Notes under the pieces: model-generated
Told to the model about the DNA's origin: nothing
Database searches by the model: none
Seen by the model: only the letters and a program-made list of their open reading frames with translations
Part shown: piece after piece, positions 25,348 through 34,411 of the stretch
Position numbering within the stretch: position 1 is the stretch's first letter
Layout of the letters: every line of letters begins with the position of its first letter
Position numbers and translations under genes: made by a program
NCBI RefSeq assembly: GCF_051912845.1
Contig: NZ_JBNCBU010000001.1
Coordinates: forward strand, 1,674,001-1,738,000
From: Tsuneonella sediminis
Lineage (GTDB): Bacteria > Pseudomonadota > Alphaproteobacteria > Sphingomonadales > Sphingomonadaceae
Direction of reading: 5' to 3'
DNA: 64,000 nt

Positions 25348-26288
25348 CTCGCCGCGCGGCGCAGCCTGTCGTTGATCGCCCGGCCCAGCCCTTCGTCGGG
25401 CACCGGTGCGACAGCCACGCGCGGCCTTTCTGACGCCGCAGCACGGTGCAGCCCGTCGTAAAGGCGCGCCGCCGCCTCGGCGAGATCGCCCGATGGCGAC
25501 AGCGACCAGTCGCCCCTCACGGCCGCGAAGCCGAGGTGAAATTCATCATCCTGCGCGACGCGCACGCCGAGACGCACCGGCTTTCCCGGCGAATAGTGCT
25601 GCGCAAGTTGCCCGGGTGCCTCGATCCGCGTTTCGGTCACCGGGGTCGCCGGACCGAGCAACCGGGCCAGTTCCTCCCCGGCGATGGGTCCTTCGCGGAG
25701 CAACTGCCAGCCGCCTTCTTCGCGAAGCGCGACGATCGTCGATTCAAGGCCATTGGCAGCCGGCCCTCCGTCGAGCACAGCCTCGATCCGCCCGTCGAGC
25801 GAAGCGGCGACGTGGGCGGCGGTCGTCGGGCTGACCGCGCCGCTCCGATTGGCCGAGGGTGCGGCGAGCGGAAGACCGGTTTCCTCAAGGACAGCGCGCA
25901 TGAGCGGATGCGCCGGACAGCGAAGCGCTATCGTCGGCAACCCTGCCGTCACTGCCGCCGCGACATGCGCACCCTTTGCGAGCGGCACGACCATCGTCAG
26001 CGGACCGGGCCAGAACCGCGCCGCCAGCGCCAGTGCCCGGTCATCGAGATGCGCAAGGCGCTGCGCCGCCGCGACGTCGGGCACGTGGACGATGAGCGGA
26101 TTGAAATCGGGCCGCCCTTTCGCGCGGTAGATCGCCGCCACCGTCTCCGCCCGGTCGGCGCGGCCTGCCAGACCGTAAACCGTCTCGGTCGGCAGCGCCA
26201 CGAGGCCGCCCGATTCGAGCAGACTCGCTGCCCGCGCGATTCCGCCCGCGCCTGCCGCCAGCCGTTCCGTAGCGTGCTTGTCGCTCAT
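25344..26288 (-). CDS. L-threonylcarbamoyladenylate synthase (Sua5, long form)
   Basis: Makes threonylcarbamoyl-AMP from threonine, bicarbonate and ATP for the tRNA modification t6A37. The 314-residue product has the YrdC/TsaC domain (about 15-205) with GGLVALPTETVYGLAG, KGRPDFNPLIVH and the SANRSG motif. A C-terminal Sua5 domain follows (about 220-314), joined by the AQHYSP linker conserved in Sua5. The two-domain form distinguishes it from single-domain TsaC. Its partners (tsaB, tsaD, tsaE) are not in the window. Convergent with the lipoprotein gene, with the two stop codons sharing CTAG. Confidence 0.93.
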   Translation of the reverse strand: MSDKHATERLAAGAGGIARAASLLESGGLVALPTETVYGLAGRADRAETVAAIYRAKGRPDFNPLIVHVPDVAAAQRLAHLDDRALALAARFWPGPLTMVVPLAKGAHVAAAVTAGLPTIALRCPAHPLMRAVLEETGLPLAAPSANRSGAVSPTTAAHVAASLDGRIEAVLDGGPAANGLESTIVALREEGGWQLLREGPIAGEELARLLGPATPVTETRIEAPGQLAQHYSPGKPVRLGVRVAQDDEFHLGFAAVRGDWSLSPSGDLAEAAARLYDGLHRAAASERPRVAVAPVPDEGLGRAINDRLRRAAS

Positions 26289-26348
26289 CCCCGGCCGCTA
26301 TAAGCGATGGCGGCGTCCGACAAGCCCGCGATCCGGAGAAACCCGACC

Positions 26349-28079
26349 ATGTACCGCCCCGCTACCGCCGATCAGCTCCTTGCGCTCGAGGTATGCGCCG
26401 GTATCGGCGAACTGGCACGAAGCGAACGCTTCGCCGCGGCCGAGCCCGACATGGTGTCCGCGATCGTCGAAGGGATCGGGGCGTTCGCCGCGGGCGAATG
26501 GGCGCCGCTCAACCGGACCGGCGACCTCGAGGGCGCGGTGCTCGAGAACGGCGTCGTCCGACTGCCCGACGGGTTTGCCGAGGCATACGGACGCTATGTC
26601 GAGCAGGGCTGGAACGCGATCGCCGCCCCCGCCGACTATGGCGGTCAGGGGCTGCCCTTCGCATTGGGGTGCAACGTGCTCGAAAACCTTGGCACCGCGA
26701 ACTTCGCCTTCAACCTGCTGCCGATGCTCACGACCGGGGCGATCGACGCGCTCGAGCACCACGGCTCGGACGAACAGAAGGCGCTTTACCTGCCGAAGAT
26801 GATCAGCGGCGAATGGTCGGGCACGATGAACCTGACCGAGCCGCAGGCGGGAAGCGACCTTGGCGCATTGCGCACGACCGCCACGCCGATCAAGGATGGC
26901 GAGCATACCGGCAGGTTCCGGATTGCCGGCACCAAGATCTTCATAACCTGGGGCGATCACGAGCTTGCGGACAACGTGATCCACCTCGTCCTGGCCCGCC
27001 TGCCGGACGCGCCCGAGGGCAGCCGGGGCATCTCGCTGTTCGTCGTCCCCAAGTACCTCGTGACGCCCGACGGCAGCCTCGGCCCGCGCAACGACGTGAA
27101 GTGCGTCAGCCTCGAGCACAAGCTCGGCATCCATGCCTCGCCGACCTGCGTCATGAGCTACGGCGACAGCGGAGACTGCATCGGCGAACTCGTCGGCGCG
27201 CCCAACCGCGGCCTGATGGCGATGTTCACGATGATGAACAACGCGCGGATCAACGTCGGCAACCAGGGCGTCCAGATCGGTGAGCGCGCGACCCAGGCCG
27301 CCCTCGCCTACGCGGCCGACCGCGTCCAGTCGGCCCGCGCCGGTTCGCCCGACAGGTCCCCGGTCGCGATCGCCGAGCATCCGGACGTCCGCCGAATGCT
27401 GGTCAGGATGAAGGCGCTCACCGAAGGCGTGCGCGCGTTGCTCTACTATACCGCCGGCCAGGTCGACCGGGGCACCCTGGGTGATGCTGCGGCAGGCGCG
27501 CGCGCGGAATGCCTCGTCCCGATGCTCAAGGCATGGGGCACCGACGCGGGCGTCGAGATCGCAAGCCTCGGGGTCCAGATTCACGGCGGGATGGGTTACG
27601 TCGAGGAAACCGGTGCGGCGCAACACTATCGCGACGCGCGGATCGCGCCGATCTACGAAGGGACCAACGGCATCCAGGCCGCCGACCTCGTCACCCGCAA
27701 GCTCGGCCTCGAGAACGGCGAGGCGCTCGACGCGCTGCTCGCCGACGTGGAGCGCGATTCCGACGGGTCGCTGGCGGACCTGGCAATGACCTGCCGCGAG
27801 ATCGCGCGCTGGATGCGCGAAGAAGCCTCGATCGACGACCGGCTCGCTGGCAGTGTCCCGTTCACGGCGATGTGCGCGGTGGCCGTCGCCGGCTGGCAGC
27901 TTTCGCGCCAGGCGCGCGCGGTCGCCGATGGCGCGGCGCCAGCGCTGGCCGCGACGAAACCGGTCACCGCGCGCTTTTTCGCGACCCGCATCGTGCCCGA
28001 GGCACTCGGCCTTTCCGCGTCGGCTCGCGGCGGCGCGGACCTGCTCTATGCGCTCCCGGCGGAGGCGCTGGCCGGATGA
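26349..28079 (+). CDS. Acyl-CoA dehydrogenase, large (~576-residue) form
   Basis: FAD flavoenzyme of 576 residues with the extra N- and C-terminal segments of the AcdA/DmdC-like branch. The FAD/substrate-binding segment MNLTEPQAGSDLG, the GTKIFITWGDHEL strand, and the catalytic-glutamate region IYEGTNGIQAADL are conserved. Typical reactions are alpha,beta-dehydrogenation of fatty or 3-methylthiopropionyl CoA esters, and the true substrate cannot be read from sequence. ATG 26349 is chosen because GGAGAA lies 7-12 nt upstream; a longer N-terminus would be unlike the family. Its stop overlaps the next gene (ATGA). Confidence 0.92.
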   Translation: MYRPATADQLLALEVCAGIGELARSERFAAAEPDMVSAIVEGIGAFAAGEWAPLNRTGDLEGAVLENGVVRLPDGFAEAYGRYVEQGWNAIAAPADYGGQGLPFALGCNVLENLGTANFAFNLLPMLTTGAIDALEHHGSDEQKALYLPKMISGEWSGTMNLTEPQAGSDLGALRTTATPIKDGEHTGRFRIAGTKIFITWGDHELADNVIHLVLARLPDAPEGSRGISLFVVPKYLVTPDGSLGPRNDVKCVSLEHKLGIHASPTCVMSYGDSGDCIGELVGAPNRGLMAMFTMMNNARINVGNQGVQIGERATQAALAYAADRVQSARAGSPDRSPVAIAEHPDVRRMLVRMKALTEGVRALLYYTAGQVDRGTLGDAAAGARAECLVPMLKAWGTDAGVEIASLGVQIHGGMGYVEETGAAQHYRDARIAPIYEGTNGIQAADLVTRKLGLENGEALDALLADVERDSDGSLADLAMTCREIARWMREEASIDDRLAGSVPFTAMCAVAVAGWQLSRQARAVADGAAPALAATKPVTARFFATRIVPEALGLSASARGGADLLYALPAEALAG

Positions 28080-28894
28080 CCGACCCGCTCGAGCGAATTG
28101 CCGCGGCGCTCGAGGCCCTCGTCGGGGAGACGGCGAAAACGACCGACTGGAAATGCGCCCCGGCGTATGTCTGGACCGGCGTCGCGGCGCGGCCGGTGAG
28201 CCGGGTCGAAGCACCCGCGCTCGACCAGCTCAAGGGTATCGAACGGCAGAAGGAGGCGGTCGCGTGTAACATCGCGCGGCTTGCCAGCGGCGCGGCGGCG
28301 CACGACATGCTGCTGTGGGGCGCGCGCGGGATGGGCAAGAGCGCGCTGGTGCGCGCGGCGACCATCGCCGTCCAGGCCAGTGACCCGGACCGGCTAGCGC
28401 TCGTTCAGGTCGCCCCCGACGCGATGGCATCGCTTCCCGACCTGTTTGCAGGGCTGCGTGACCAGCCGCGCGGCTTTCTCGTCTATCTCGATGACCTCGG
28501 GTTCGCCGACGGCGATACCGTAGGACCACGGCACCTGCGTTCGTGGCTCGAAGGCGGGGTCGACGCCCGCCCTGCGAACGTCCGCCTTGCCGTCACCAGC
28601 AATCGCCGTGCGATCGTGCCGCGCCATCTCAGCGAGCAGGACGACCCGGTCAATCCCCGCGATGCGCTCGACGATCTTCAGGCCCTCGCCGACCGGTTCG
28701 GCCTGTCGGTCGGGTTTCACGCCGCGAGCCAGGACGATTACCTCGCAATCGTGGCAGGGTACGCAGGCCCGCTCGGCCTCGCCTGGGAGCGCGAGGAGGC
28801 TCTCGAATGGGCCAGCCGCCGCGGCGCCCGATCGGGCCGAACCGCGTGGCAATACGTCACCGAACTTGCCGGACGGGCCGGCCGGACCACCTGA
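28076..28894 (+). CDS. DUF815 AAA+ ATPase
   Basis: A 272-residue P-loop ATPase of the DUF815 family. Walker A is GARGMGKSALVRA (about 82-94), Walker B is FLVYLDDLGF, and a sensor-1-like asparagine lies in LAVTSNRR. The N-terminal part (WKCAPAYVWTG) is characteristic of DUF815. The family lacks an agreed function; resemblance to DnaC/replication clamp-loader-like ATPases has been noted. It starts inside the acyl-CoA dehydrogenase stop codon, so the genes are co-translated, but no biochemical link between the two is obvious. Confidence 0.85.
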   Translation: MTDPLERIAAALEALVGETAKTTDWKCAPAYVWTGVAARPVSRVEAPALDQLKGIERQKEAVACNIARLASGAAAHDMLLWGARGMGKSALVRAATIAVQASDPDRLALVQVAPDAMASLPDLFAGLRDQPRGFLVYLDDLGFADGDTVGPRHLRSWLEGGVDARPANVRLAVTSNRRAIVPRHLSEQDDPVNPRDALDDLQALADRFGLSVGFHAASQDDYLAIVAGYAGPLGLAWEREEALEWASRRGARSGRTAWQYVTELAGRAGRTT

Positions 28895-28923
28895 CGCGAT
28901 CGAGCCGCGAGAGCGCGCTGCCC

Positions 28924-30384
28924 CTAGGGAACGGGCACGCGCGCGTAATCCTCGTCGAATGTCGCTCGTCCACCGCGCAGTTCGCGTTGCGGCGGCAGCC
29001 GGTTGCCGCTGAGGCGCTCGATCGGCGGCGACGGACGCGCGCCCGGCGCGGCGACCCGCCACACGATTCCCGCGGTGTCGTCGGTGACCAGCAGCGCGCC
29101 GTCTTTCGCAAAGGCAACCCAGGTCGGCCGGCCGCGCGTCGTGTCGCCCTCCTCTGCAAGGAACCCGGTCAGGATCGGCTGGGGCTTGCCGACGGGATTG
29201 CCGCGATTGTCGAACGGAACGTAGACCACGTCGTAGCCGGACTTCGGCTTTCGGTTCCACGAACCGTGCCGGGCGATGACGGCGCCGGACGCGTATTTCT
29301 CACCAAGGGTCGAGCCATTGCCGGTAAAGGCCAGTCCTAGCGCGGCAACGTGCGGTCCCAGCGCGTATTCGGGAATCCGCACGTAGTCGGGATTGAACCC
29401 GTCGGGGGTCGGTTCGTCGACGCGGTCGTCGAAGTTGTTGCGCCACCAGACCCACGGCCAGCCATAGTGCGCGCCGATCGGCACATTGGTGAGATAATCG
29501 GGCACGAGGTCCGACCCGACCATGTCGCGTTCGTTGACGGTGGTCCAAAGTTCCCCGCTCCATGGGGAGAACGCGAGCCCGTTGGGATTGCGCAAGCCGC
29601 TCGCGAACTGCCGCTGACGGCCGTTCTCGAGGTTGTAGTCCCAGATCGCCGCCCGGCCGATTTCCTCGTCGAGCCCGCGCTCGCCCACGTTGGAAGCCGA
29701 ACCCACCGCCACGTAGACGTGCTTGCCATCCGGCGAGAGCACGATGTTGCGCATCCAGTGATTGCCCGCCGGCGGCAGGTCCATCAACTTCTTCGGTGTG
29801 CCCTCCAGCGTCGTAGCGCCCTCTTCGTATGGGAAGGCAAGCAGCGCATCGTGGTTGGCGACGTAGAGCGTGCCGTTCCGGTAGGCCATGCCCGACGGGG
29901 AGCTGAGGGCGTCGTTGGTCAGGAGGGATTGCTGGTCGGCACTGCCGTCGCCATCGGTGTCCCTGAGCAGCGCGATCGCGTTCCGCGAAGGTCCGCCCGC
30001 GCCGGCCTTTTTGAAAAGGAGATTCATGATCCAGCCCTCGATCCCGCCTGGCCCCTTGGACGGCGGCCGGTTGGTCAGCGCGACGAGAACATCGCCGTTC
30101 GGCATGACGTACATAGTACGCGGGTGATCGAGACCCTGTGCGAAGCGGGTCACCGCAAGCCCCTCGGCCGCGACGGGCACTTCACCGCCCGGCCAGCCGA
30201 CCGCGTCGGCCACCCCCACCGTCGGCACCGTCTCGTAACGTGGCCTCAGGAGTTCGGGATCGGTACCCGCGAGGTCTTCGACCGATTGGCGGGCGGTGTC
30301 GGGGGTTACGAGGTAGGCGACGACGCCGATGGCCAACAGGACAGCGACGAGGAAGCCGGCGAGGATCTTGCGGCCGGTGCTCAT
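28924..30384 (-). CDS. PQQ-dependent sugar dehydrogenase-like (L-sorbosone dehydrogenase family)
   Basis: A 486-residue membrane-anchored or exported beta-propeller. An N-terminal hydrophobic segment (about 6-26: ILAGFLVAVLLAIGVVAYLV) is followed by a six-bladed NHL/glucose-sorbosone dehydrogenase propeller. The propeller contains GLDHPRTMYVMPNGDVLVA, LRDTDGDG (calcium-like loop), GNHWMRNIVLSPDGK and GLRNPNGLAFSPWSGELW. Relatives oxidise sugars with PQQ in the periplasm, but many members lack demonstrated activity and no pqq genes are near. I start at ATG 30384 (MSTGRK...), since the 12 residues further upstream are not conserved-looking. Confidence 0.85.
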   Translation of the reverse strand: MSTGRKILAGFLVAVLLAIGVVAYLVTPDTARQSVEDLAGTDPELLRPRYETVPTVGVADAVGWPGGEVPVAAEGLAVTRFAQGLDHPRTMYVMPNGDVLVALTNRPPSKGPGGIEGWIMNLLFKKAGAGGPSRNAIALLRDTDGDGSADQQSLLTNDALSSPSGMAYRNGTLYVANHDALLAFPYEEGATTLEGTPKKLMDLPPAGNHWMRNIVLSPDGKHVYVAVGSASNVGERGLDEEIGRAAIWDYNLENGRQRQFASGLRNPNGLAFSPWSGELWTTVNERDMVGSDLVPDYLTNVPIGAHYGWPWVWWRNNFDDRVDEPTPDGFNPDYVRIPEYALGPHVAALGLAFTGNGSTLGEKYASGAVIARHGSWNRKPKSGYDVVYVPFDNRGNPVGKPQPILTGFLAEEGDTTRGRPTWVAFAKDGALLVTDDTAGIVWRVAAPGARPSPPIERLSGNRLPPQRELRGGRATFDEDYARVPVP

Positions 30385-30447
30385 GGCGTCCGGAATAGGC
30401 GCTGACGCGACTTGCGGCAACGGCCGGCTGCGCTAGAGCCTGCGCCG

Positions 30448-30930
30448 ATGTACGATTTCAGGCCTGACGAGGCGCTCGCCAAACCCGAACTCTATCGCCA
30501 GCTCGTTGCGGCCGCCGATGCGCTGACCGCGGGCGAGCCCGACGCGGTTGCCAACATGGCGAATGTCGCGGCGCTGATCGGCGAGTTCGTACCCGCGCTC
30601 AACTGGGCGGGGTTCTATCGTGCGGTCGAGGGCGAACTCGTCCTCGGACCGTTCGTCGGGCGTCCCGCGTGCATCCGCATTCCGCTTGGCAAGGGGGTCT
30701 GCGGCACGGCGGCTGCGAGCGGGGAAACCCAGCTCGTCGAGGACGTCCATGCGTTTCCCGGACATATCGCCTGCGATGCGGCGAGCCGAAGCGAACTCGT
30801 CGTACCCGTGCTTCGTGGCGGCGCCGCGATCGCGGTGATCGATCTCGACAGTCCCGAGACCGGCCGCTTCGACCGGGAGGATGCGACCGGCATCGAGGCA
30901 CTCGCCGCGTTGCTTGCCAGCCGCATCTAG
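30448..30930 (+). CDS. Free methionine-(R)-sulfoxide reductase (GAF domain)
   Basis: A single-GAF-domain cytosolic enzyme of 160 residues that reduces free Met-(R)-sulfoxide using thioredoxin. The three conserved cysteines are visible as C75 (GRPACIRI), C85 (GKGVCG) and C109 (HIACDAASRSE). LNWAGFYR and the DLDSPE loop are also diagnostic. Start at ATG 30448. It is divergent from the sorbosone dehydrogenase (63 bp between starts) and 125 bp upstream of the glycine-zipper gene. Confidence 0.93.
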   Translation: MYDFRPDEALAKPELYRQLVAAADALTAGEPDAVANMANVAALIGEFVPALNWAGFYRAVEGELVLGPFVGRPACIRIPLGKGVCGTAAASGETQLVEDVHAFPGHIACDAASRSELVVPVLRGGAAIAVIDLDSPETGRFDREDATGIEALAALLASRI

Positions 30931-31055
30931 GCGCCCCGTTTCGGGACAGGCAAGGGGCGACCACTTGGGTCGCCGCGTTAGGTAATGCTAAATTTTCCGT
31001 TAACGCAGCACGACTCGCCGGGTCGGAACCTGTGCATACACGGAGAAGACAGCGC

Positions 31056-31919
31056 ATGACCGTCCACCGCCTGCTCGCCCTCACAGCTGCTGCCGGAGCC
31101 ATCGCCGCAGGGGCGCCCGTCGCGGCGGAGCCCAATACGCCGGGCGGGGTTGTGTTCGAAAGCGTGCCGGTGGTCCAGCCAGTCGACGCTCCTGCGCCCA
31201 TCGCGCCGCCGGTCGCCGAGCAGGAGGAAGAGGTAATCATCTATGAGACCGCGCGCGAGACCGCCGGTCTTCCTCCCGCACCGGAAGCCACGCCCCCGGC
31301 CCATCCCCCGTATTACGGCCACGGCCATGCCCCGCACGCCGTCCCGGCGTATCATCCATCCTCACCGCCCGTGTTCGATCGGGACGCATGGCTGGCCGAT
31401 TGCCGCGATCGCATCCGCGGCGTGAACCGCGATGATCGCGCCAGGGTGATCGGCGGCCTGCTGGGCGCTGCTGCCGGCGGCGTGATCGGAAACCGGGCCT
31501 GGGATTCGCAGCGCCTGGCCGGCACGCTGCTGGGCGCAAGCGTCGGTGGCATCGCCGGGCTTGCGATCGGCAGCGCGATCGCCGCGGCGGGCGACCGGAG
31601 GCGCGAGGACGAATGCGCCTGGCACCTCGATCGCTACCTGGCCGGTCCCTACACCGCGCCCGGCGCCGCCTGGGGCGGCTATCCCGCTTATGGCTACGGC
31701 CATGGGTACGGCTATGGCTATGGGTACGGCTATCCCGCGGTTACCTATGTTCCGGTTCTCGTCCAGGTCCCGCAACGCGCGGTGGTGCGCGAATACGTGA
31801 CCGAGGAATGGGTCGACGAACCGGTCCCGACCAGGACGAGATCCCTGCCGCGCAGAAAGAGCGCCCCGCACGCTCCGCCCTCCGCGGGCAAGCGCACCAA
31901 GCTGATCAAGACCCGGTGA
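31056..31919 (+). CDS. Exported glycine-zipper 2TM protein with Tyr-Gly repeat
   Basis: A 287-residue protein with a signal peptide (about 1-24, AAGAPVAAE), a Pro/Glu-rich spacer and a His/Pro segment. A glycine-zipper pair of helices follows (about 128-180: VIGGLLGAAAGGVIGNRAWD... and LLGASVGGIAGLAIGSA), matching the Rick_17kDa/glycine-zipper-2TM outer-membrane class. A low-complexity YGYGHGYGYG tract (about 212-226) precedes a conserved VPVLVQVPQRAVVREYVTEE strand region and a basic C-tail. Likely an envelope structural protein; its precise role is unknown. GGAGAAG precedes ATG 31056. Confidence 0.8.
   Translation: MTVHRLLALTAAAGAIAAGAPVAAEPNTPGGVVFESVPVVQPVDAPAPIAPPVAEQEEEVIIYETARETAGLPPAPEATPPAHPPYYGHGHAPHAVPAYHPSSPPVFDRDAWLADCRDRIRGVNRDDRARVIGGLLGAAAGGVIGNRAWDSQRLAGTLLGASVGGIAGLAIGSAIAAAGDRRREDECAWHLDRYLAGPYTAPGAAWGGYPAYGYGHGYGYGYGYGYPAVTYVPVLVQVPQRAVVREYVTEEWVDEPVPTRTRSLPRRKSAPHAPPSAGKRTKLIKTR
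31689..31733 (+). repeat. Short in-frame tandem repeat encoding alternating Tyr-Gly
   Basis: 45 bp made of alternating TAT/TAC and GGC/GGG codons (one CAT) encode YGYGHGYGYGYGYGY inside the glycine-zipper gene. The near-identical 6- and 12-bp units could slip during replication and change tract length without shifting the frame. Confidence 0.7.
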
Positions 31920-31933
31920 CCGGTCGCCCGGCC

Positions 31934-34411
31934 TTAGTTGCGCCGCGCGACTAGCCGGGCATCAGGCGACGGAGCCTTCGCGGCCACCGAATCAGCGCCG
32001 TCGTCTTCGCTCGCGATGATCGCCGGCCGGCAGACGAGCGGCGCCGCGTCCTCTTCCGTAAGGTCCACGCCTTCCAGCTCGACGACGCAGCCGCTGCCCG
32101 GCGCGCCGATCAGCAGCCGGCTATTGTCCGCTCCGGCATTGATCTCGACCACCCCGTCGAACCCGGTCAGCGTCATTTCGCCCGACGGCATGGCGCGCAC
32201 GCCGAGGCCGGCCGCGAGGGGGCGGCTCGCCCCGTCGACAATGCGCACCTGGCGCGGAACGAACCGGATGATATCGAGGGCCACCAGCCCGACCGCGCCC
32301 CGCGGAATGACCACGCGCTTCTTCACGTCGCGGGCGAGCGCGTCGAGCGGCAGGCGGTCTGCGTCGATATCGAAACTGATCGCCACCTGGGGCGGAATGT
32401 TCTCGACGAGAAGGATTCCGTTCTTGCCTGTCGTGCCGGCCGGCCTGTTCTCCCGCAGAATGGGGACCGACCCCACCTTGCCCGTGCGCACGATGGCATA
32501 AGTCCCACCGGTCTTGTTCCGCGCGAAGAAGGCCCCGGAGGATGCGATCAGGGTACCTCGGGCATTCGCGCGGGTTGCAACGGCGCTGCCGACACGTTCG
32601 ACCTCGCCTTCGAAGCGAGCGAAATTGGTCCTCAACGCCAGCGACCCCGCCGTCCGGGACGATTGACCCAGCGACTTGTCGATGGCGTATCCAAGCGGAC
32701 GGTCCTCGGTGTCGAACTGGCGGAGGCTGGCGTTGCCGGAAAACCCCGAACCCGTCCCCCGCGAGGCGGTCACGTTGGAATTGCGGCCGTTTCCGAGCTG
32801 GATCGATAGCCCGGCGAATGCGGTGTACCCCTTGCCGGTCCTGTCTCCGTACCGGTAGCCGAGCGAGCTGAACAGATCGATCGAGCTGCTGATCTTGGTA
32901 CGGAAAGAGGCATTGACGACGTCGACCACCCGTTCGCCCGCGAAGGGCCTGAAGGTCTTCACCTGCTCCTGGCGGCTGGCAGACAGCTGCAAGCGATTGA
33001 AATTCCCCAGATCGAAGCTGACCTGCGCGACAAAGAGACGGGGCGGAGACGGATCGCCGAGCTTGGCAGCCACGTCGCGATAGCCCGAGGAGGGTAAAGT
33101 TGCGCCAAGACGGCCCGAAAGTCGTCCCCCGGCCGATTCGAGGCCGAAATTGAGCAGTTTGCCCGACCGGCCCGATTCGCTGTCACGACTGAACCGCGTC
33201 TCTGCCGTCAGGAGCACCCATCCCCCCAATGCGACGTCGCCGCGGACGCCTGCGTTGAAGAGGCCCGCGGTCCATTCGGCTGATCCTTCGAGGGTGAATT
33301 GGGAAGTCAGTCCCCGTCGGTAGAAGATTGAGCCCGCCAGCGGTCCGTAATCGCCGCTGGCGGTCCCGTATCTTCGTCGGACGAACCCGGCGTTGACCGC
33401 AAATTCACCAAGATTGGGCGCCAGCAAGTTGCGCGATACATAAAATCGCGTGCTCTGAACGATCTCTCGCCCGAGCGCGTCGCGGGTGATGACGGCAACT
33501 TCTCCGCTGCCCAGATGTGCAGGAATATTGCGCACGGTGAATTCGCCGGGCTCGATATCGCCCAGTTTGAAGCGCTGATCCCCATTTATGAGGTCGATCC
33601 CGGTCGGCACCGCGACCTGGCCGCTGAAAGTTGGGAGCGGAATCGTCACCAGGTCGGGCCGCAGGGAGTAATCGGAGCCCACCTGCAGGCCTCCCATCCG
33701 GACGGCGCGCTGGCTTTGCCCCCCCGCCGAAACGAAATCGCCCGCGATCGCGGTCACGCCCAGCTTCGGCGCCTGGAATCGCAGCACGGTGTCGAGACGC
33801 GTGAATGGCCGCGTGCCGGGCTGCGGGCGGCTGGCGAGCTGCATGGTCGAGGATACCGAAAGGTTGCCACGGACGATCGCCGCGTCGAACAGACCGGATG
33901 CGAACGCGCGGCCGCGGGCCACGGTCGCGTTGACATCGTAATCCAGCCTGAAGGCGGTGACCGTCCTGGTTTCGCCGCGCATCTCCGGACCGGAGTGAAG
34001 ATCGAGGAAATTTCCCTTGTCGCTCCGGCGCAGGAGCTGGATCTCGAGCCGCTGGCGGAGCGTATCGAACGACCACTTCGCTACGGGAAGCGACTTGATC
34101 TCGATAGGTCCTTGCGCCGAATCGTCGACCGGCAAGCCGGCGACCCGCGCCGAATCAGCGTCGATGGTCAGCACGGTGCCGCGCCATGCCAGCGCGACGA
34201 GGCGCTTCTTGAGTTCTCCGTCGACCGAAATTTCCGACATGAGCGGGCCGTCATCGACCGGCAGGTTCTGCGTGGTCAGGCCCTTGGGCAGGGCGAACGG
34301 GTCCGATTGCGCCGCAGCGGGGGTTCCGCCGAGGGCGACCGCTACGGCCGCAAGAAGCGCAAGGATCCCGTTAGCAGGCCGGCGTAGCGCTGCCATCAAC
34401 CGTCTGCCCAT
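31934..34411 (-). CDS. Fimbrial outer-membrane usher protein (archaic SCPU type)
   Basis: An 825-residue usher (FimD/CsuD-like). A signal peptide (about 1-34, ends PAAAQS) precedes an N-terminal chaperone-binding domain, a long beta-barrel (about 140-650) with the NRLQLSASRQ/FSSLGYRYGDRTG strand pattern, and C-terminal plug-like domains (GGTYAIVRTGKVG..., ending CVVELEGVDL). It should secrete and assemble the SCPU subunits encoded upstream. ATG 34411 overlaps the chaperone gene by 41 bp; ATG 34396 is an alternative start. It is the last gene of the pilus operon and converges on the glycine-zipper gene with a 14-bp gap. Confidence 0.88.
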   Translation of the reverse strand: MGRRLMAALRRPANGILALLAAVAVALGGTPAAAQSDPFALPKGLTTQNLPVDDGPLMSEISVDGELKKRLVALAWRGTVLTIDADSARVAGLPVDDSAQGPIEIKSLPVAKWSFDTLRQRLEIQLLRRSDKGNFLDLHSGPEMRGETRTVTAFRLDYDVNATVARGRAFASGLFDAAIVRGNLSVSSTMQLASRPQPGTRPFTRLDTVLRFQAPKLGVTAIAGDFVSAGGQSQRAVRMGGLQVGSDYSLRPDLVTIPLPTFSGQVAVPTGIDLINGDQRFKLGDIEPGEFTVRNIPAHLGSGEVAVITRDALGREIVQSTRFYVSRNLLAPNLGEFAVNAGFVRRRYGTASGDYGPLAGSIFYRRGLTSQFTLEGSAEWTAGLFNAGVRGDVALGGWVLLTAETRFSRDSESGRSGKLLNFGLESAGGRLSGRLGATLPSSGYRDVAAKLGDPSPPRLFVAQVSFDLGNFNRLQLSASRQEQVKTFRPFAGERVVDVVNASFRTKISSSIDLFSSLGYRYGDRTGKGYTAFAGLSIQLGNGRNSNVTASRGTGSGFSGNASLRQFDTEDRPLGYAIDKSLGQSSRTAGSLALRTNFARFEGEVERVGSAVATRANARGTLIASSGAFFARNKTGGTYAIVRTGKVGSVPILRENRPAGTTGKNGILLVENIPPQVAISFDIDADRLPLDALARDVKKRVVIPRGAVGLVALDIIRFVPRQVRIVDGASRPLAAGLGVRAMPSGEMTLTGFDGVVEINAGADNSRLLIGAPGSGCVVELEGVDLTEEDAAPLVCRPAIIASEDDGADSVAAKAPSPDARLVARRN

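Noticed and set aside
28924..30384. Specific assignment as a true PQQ glucose/sorbosone dehydrogenase
   Set aside because: The fold is clear, but cofactor use cannot be established from sequence and no pqq genes are in the window.
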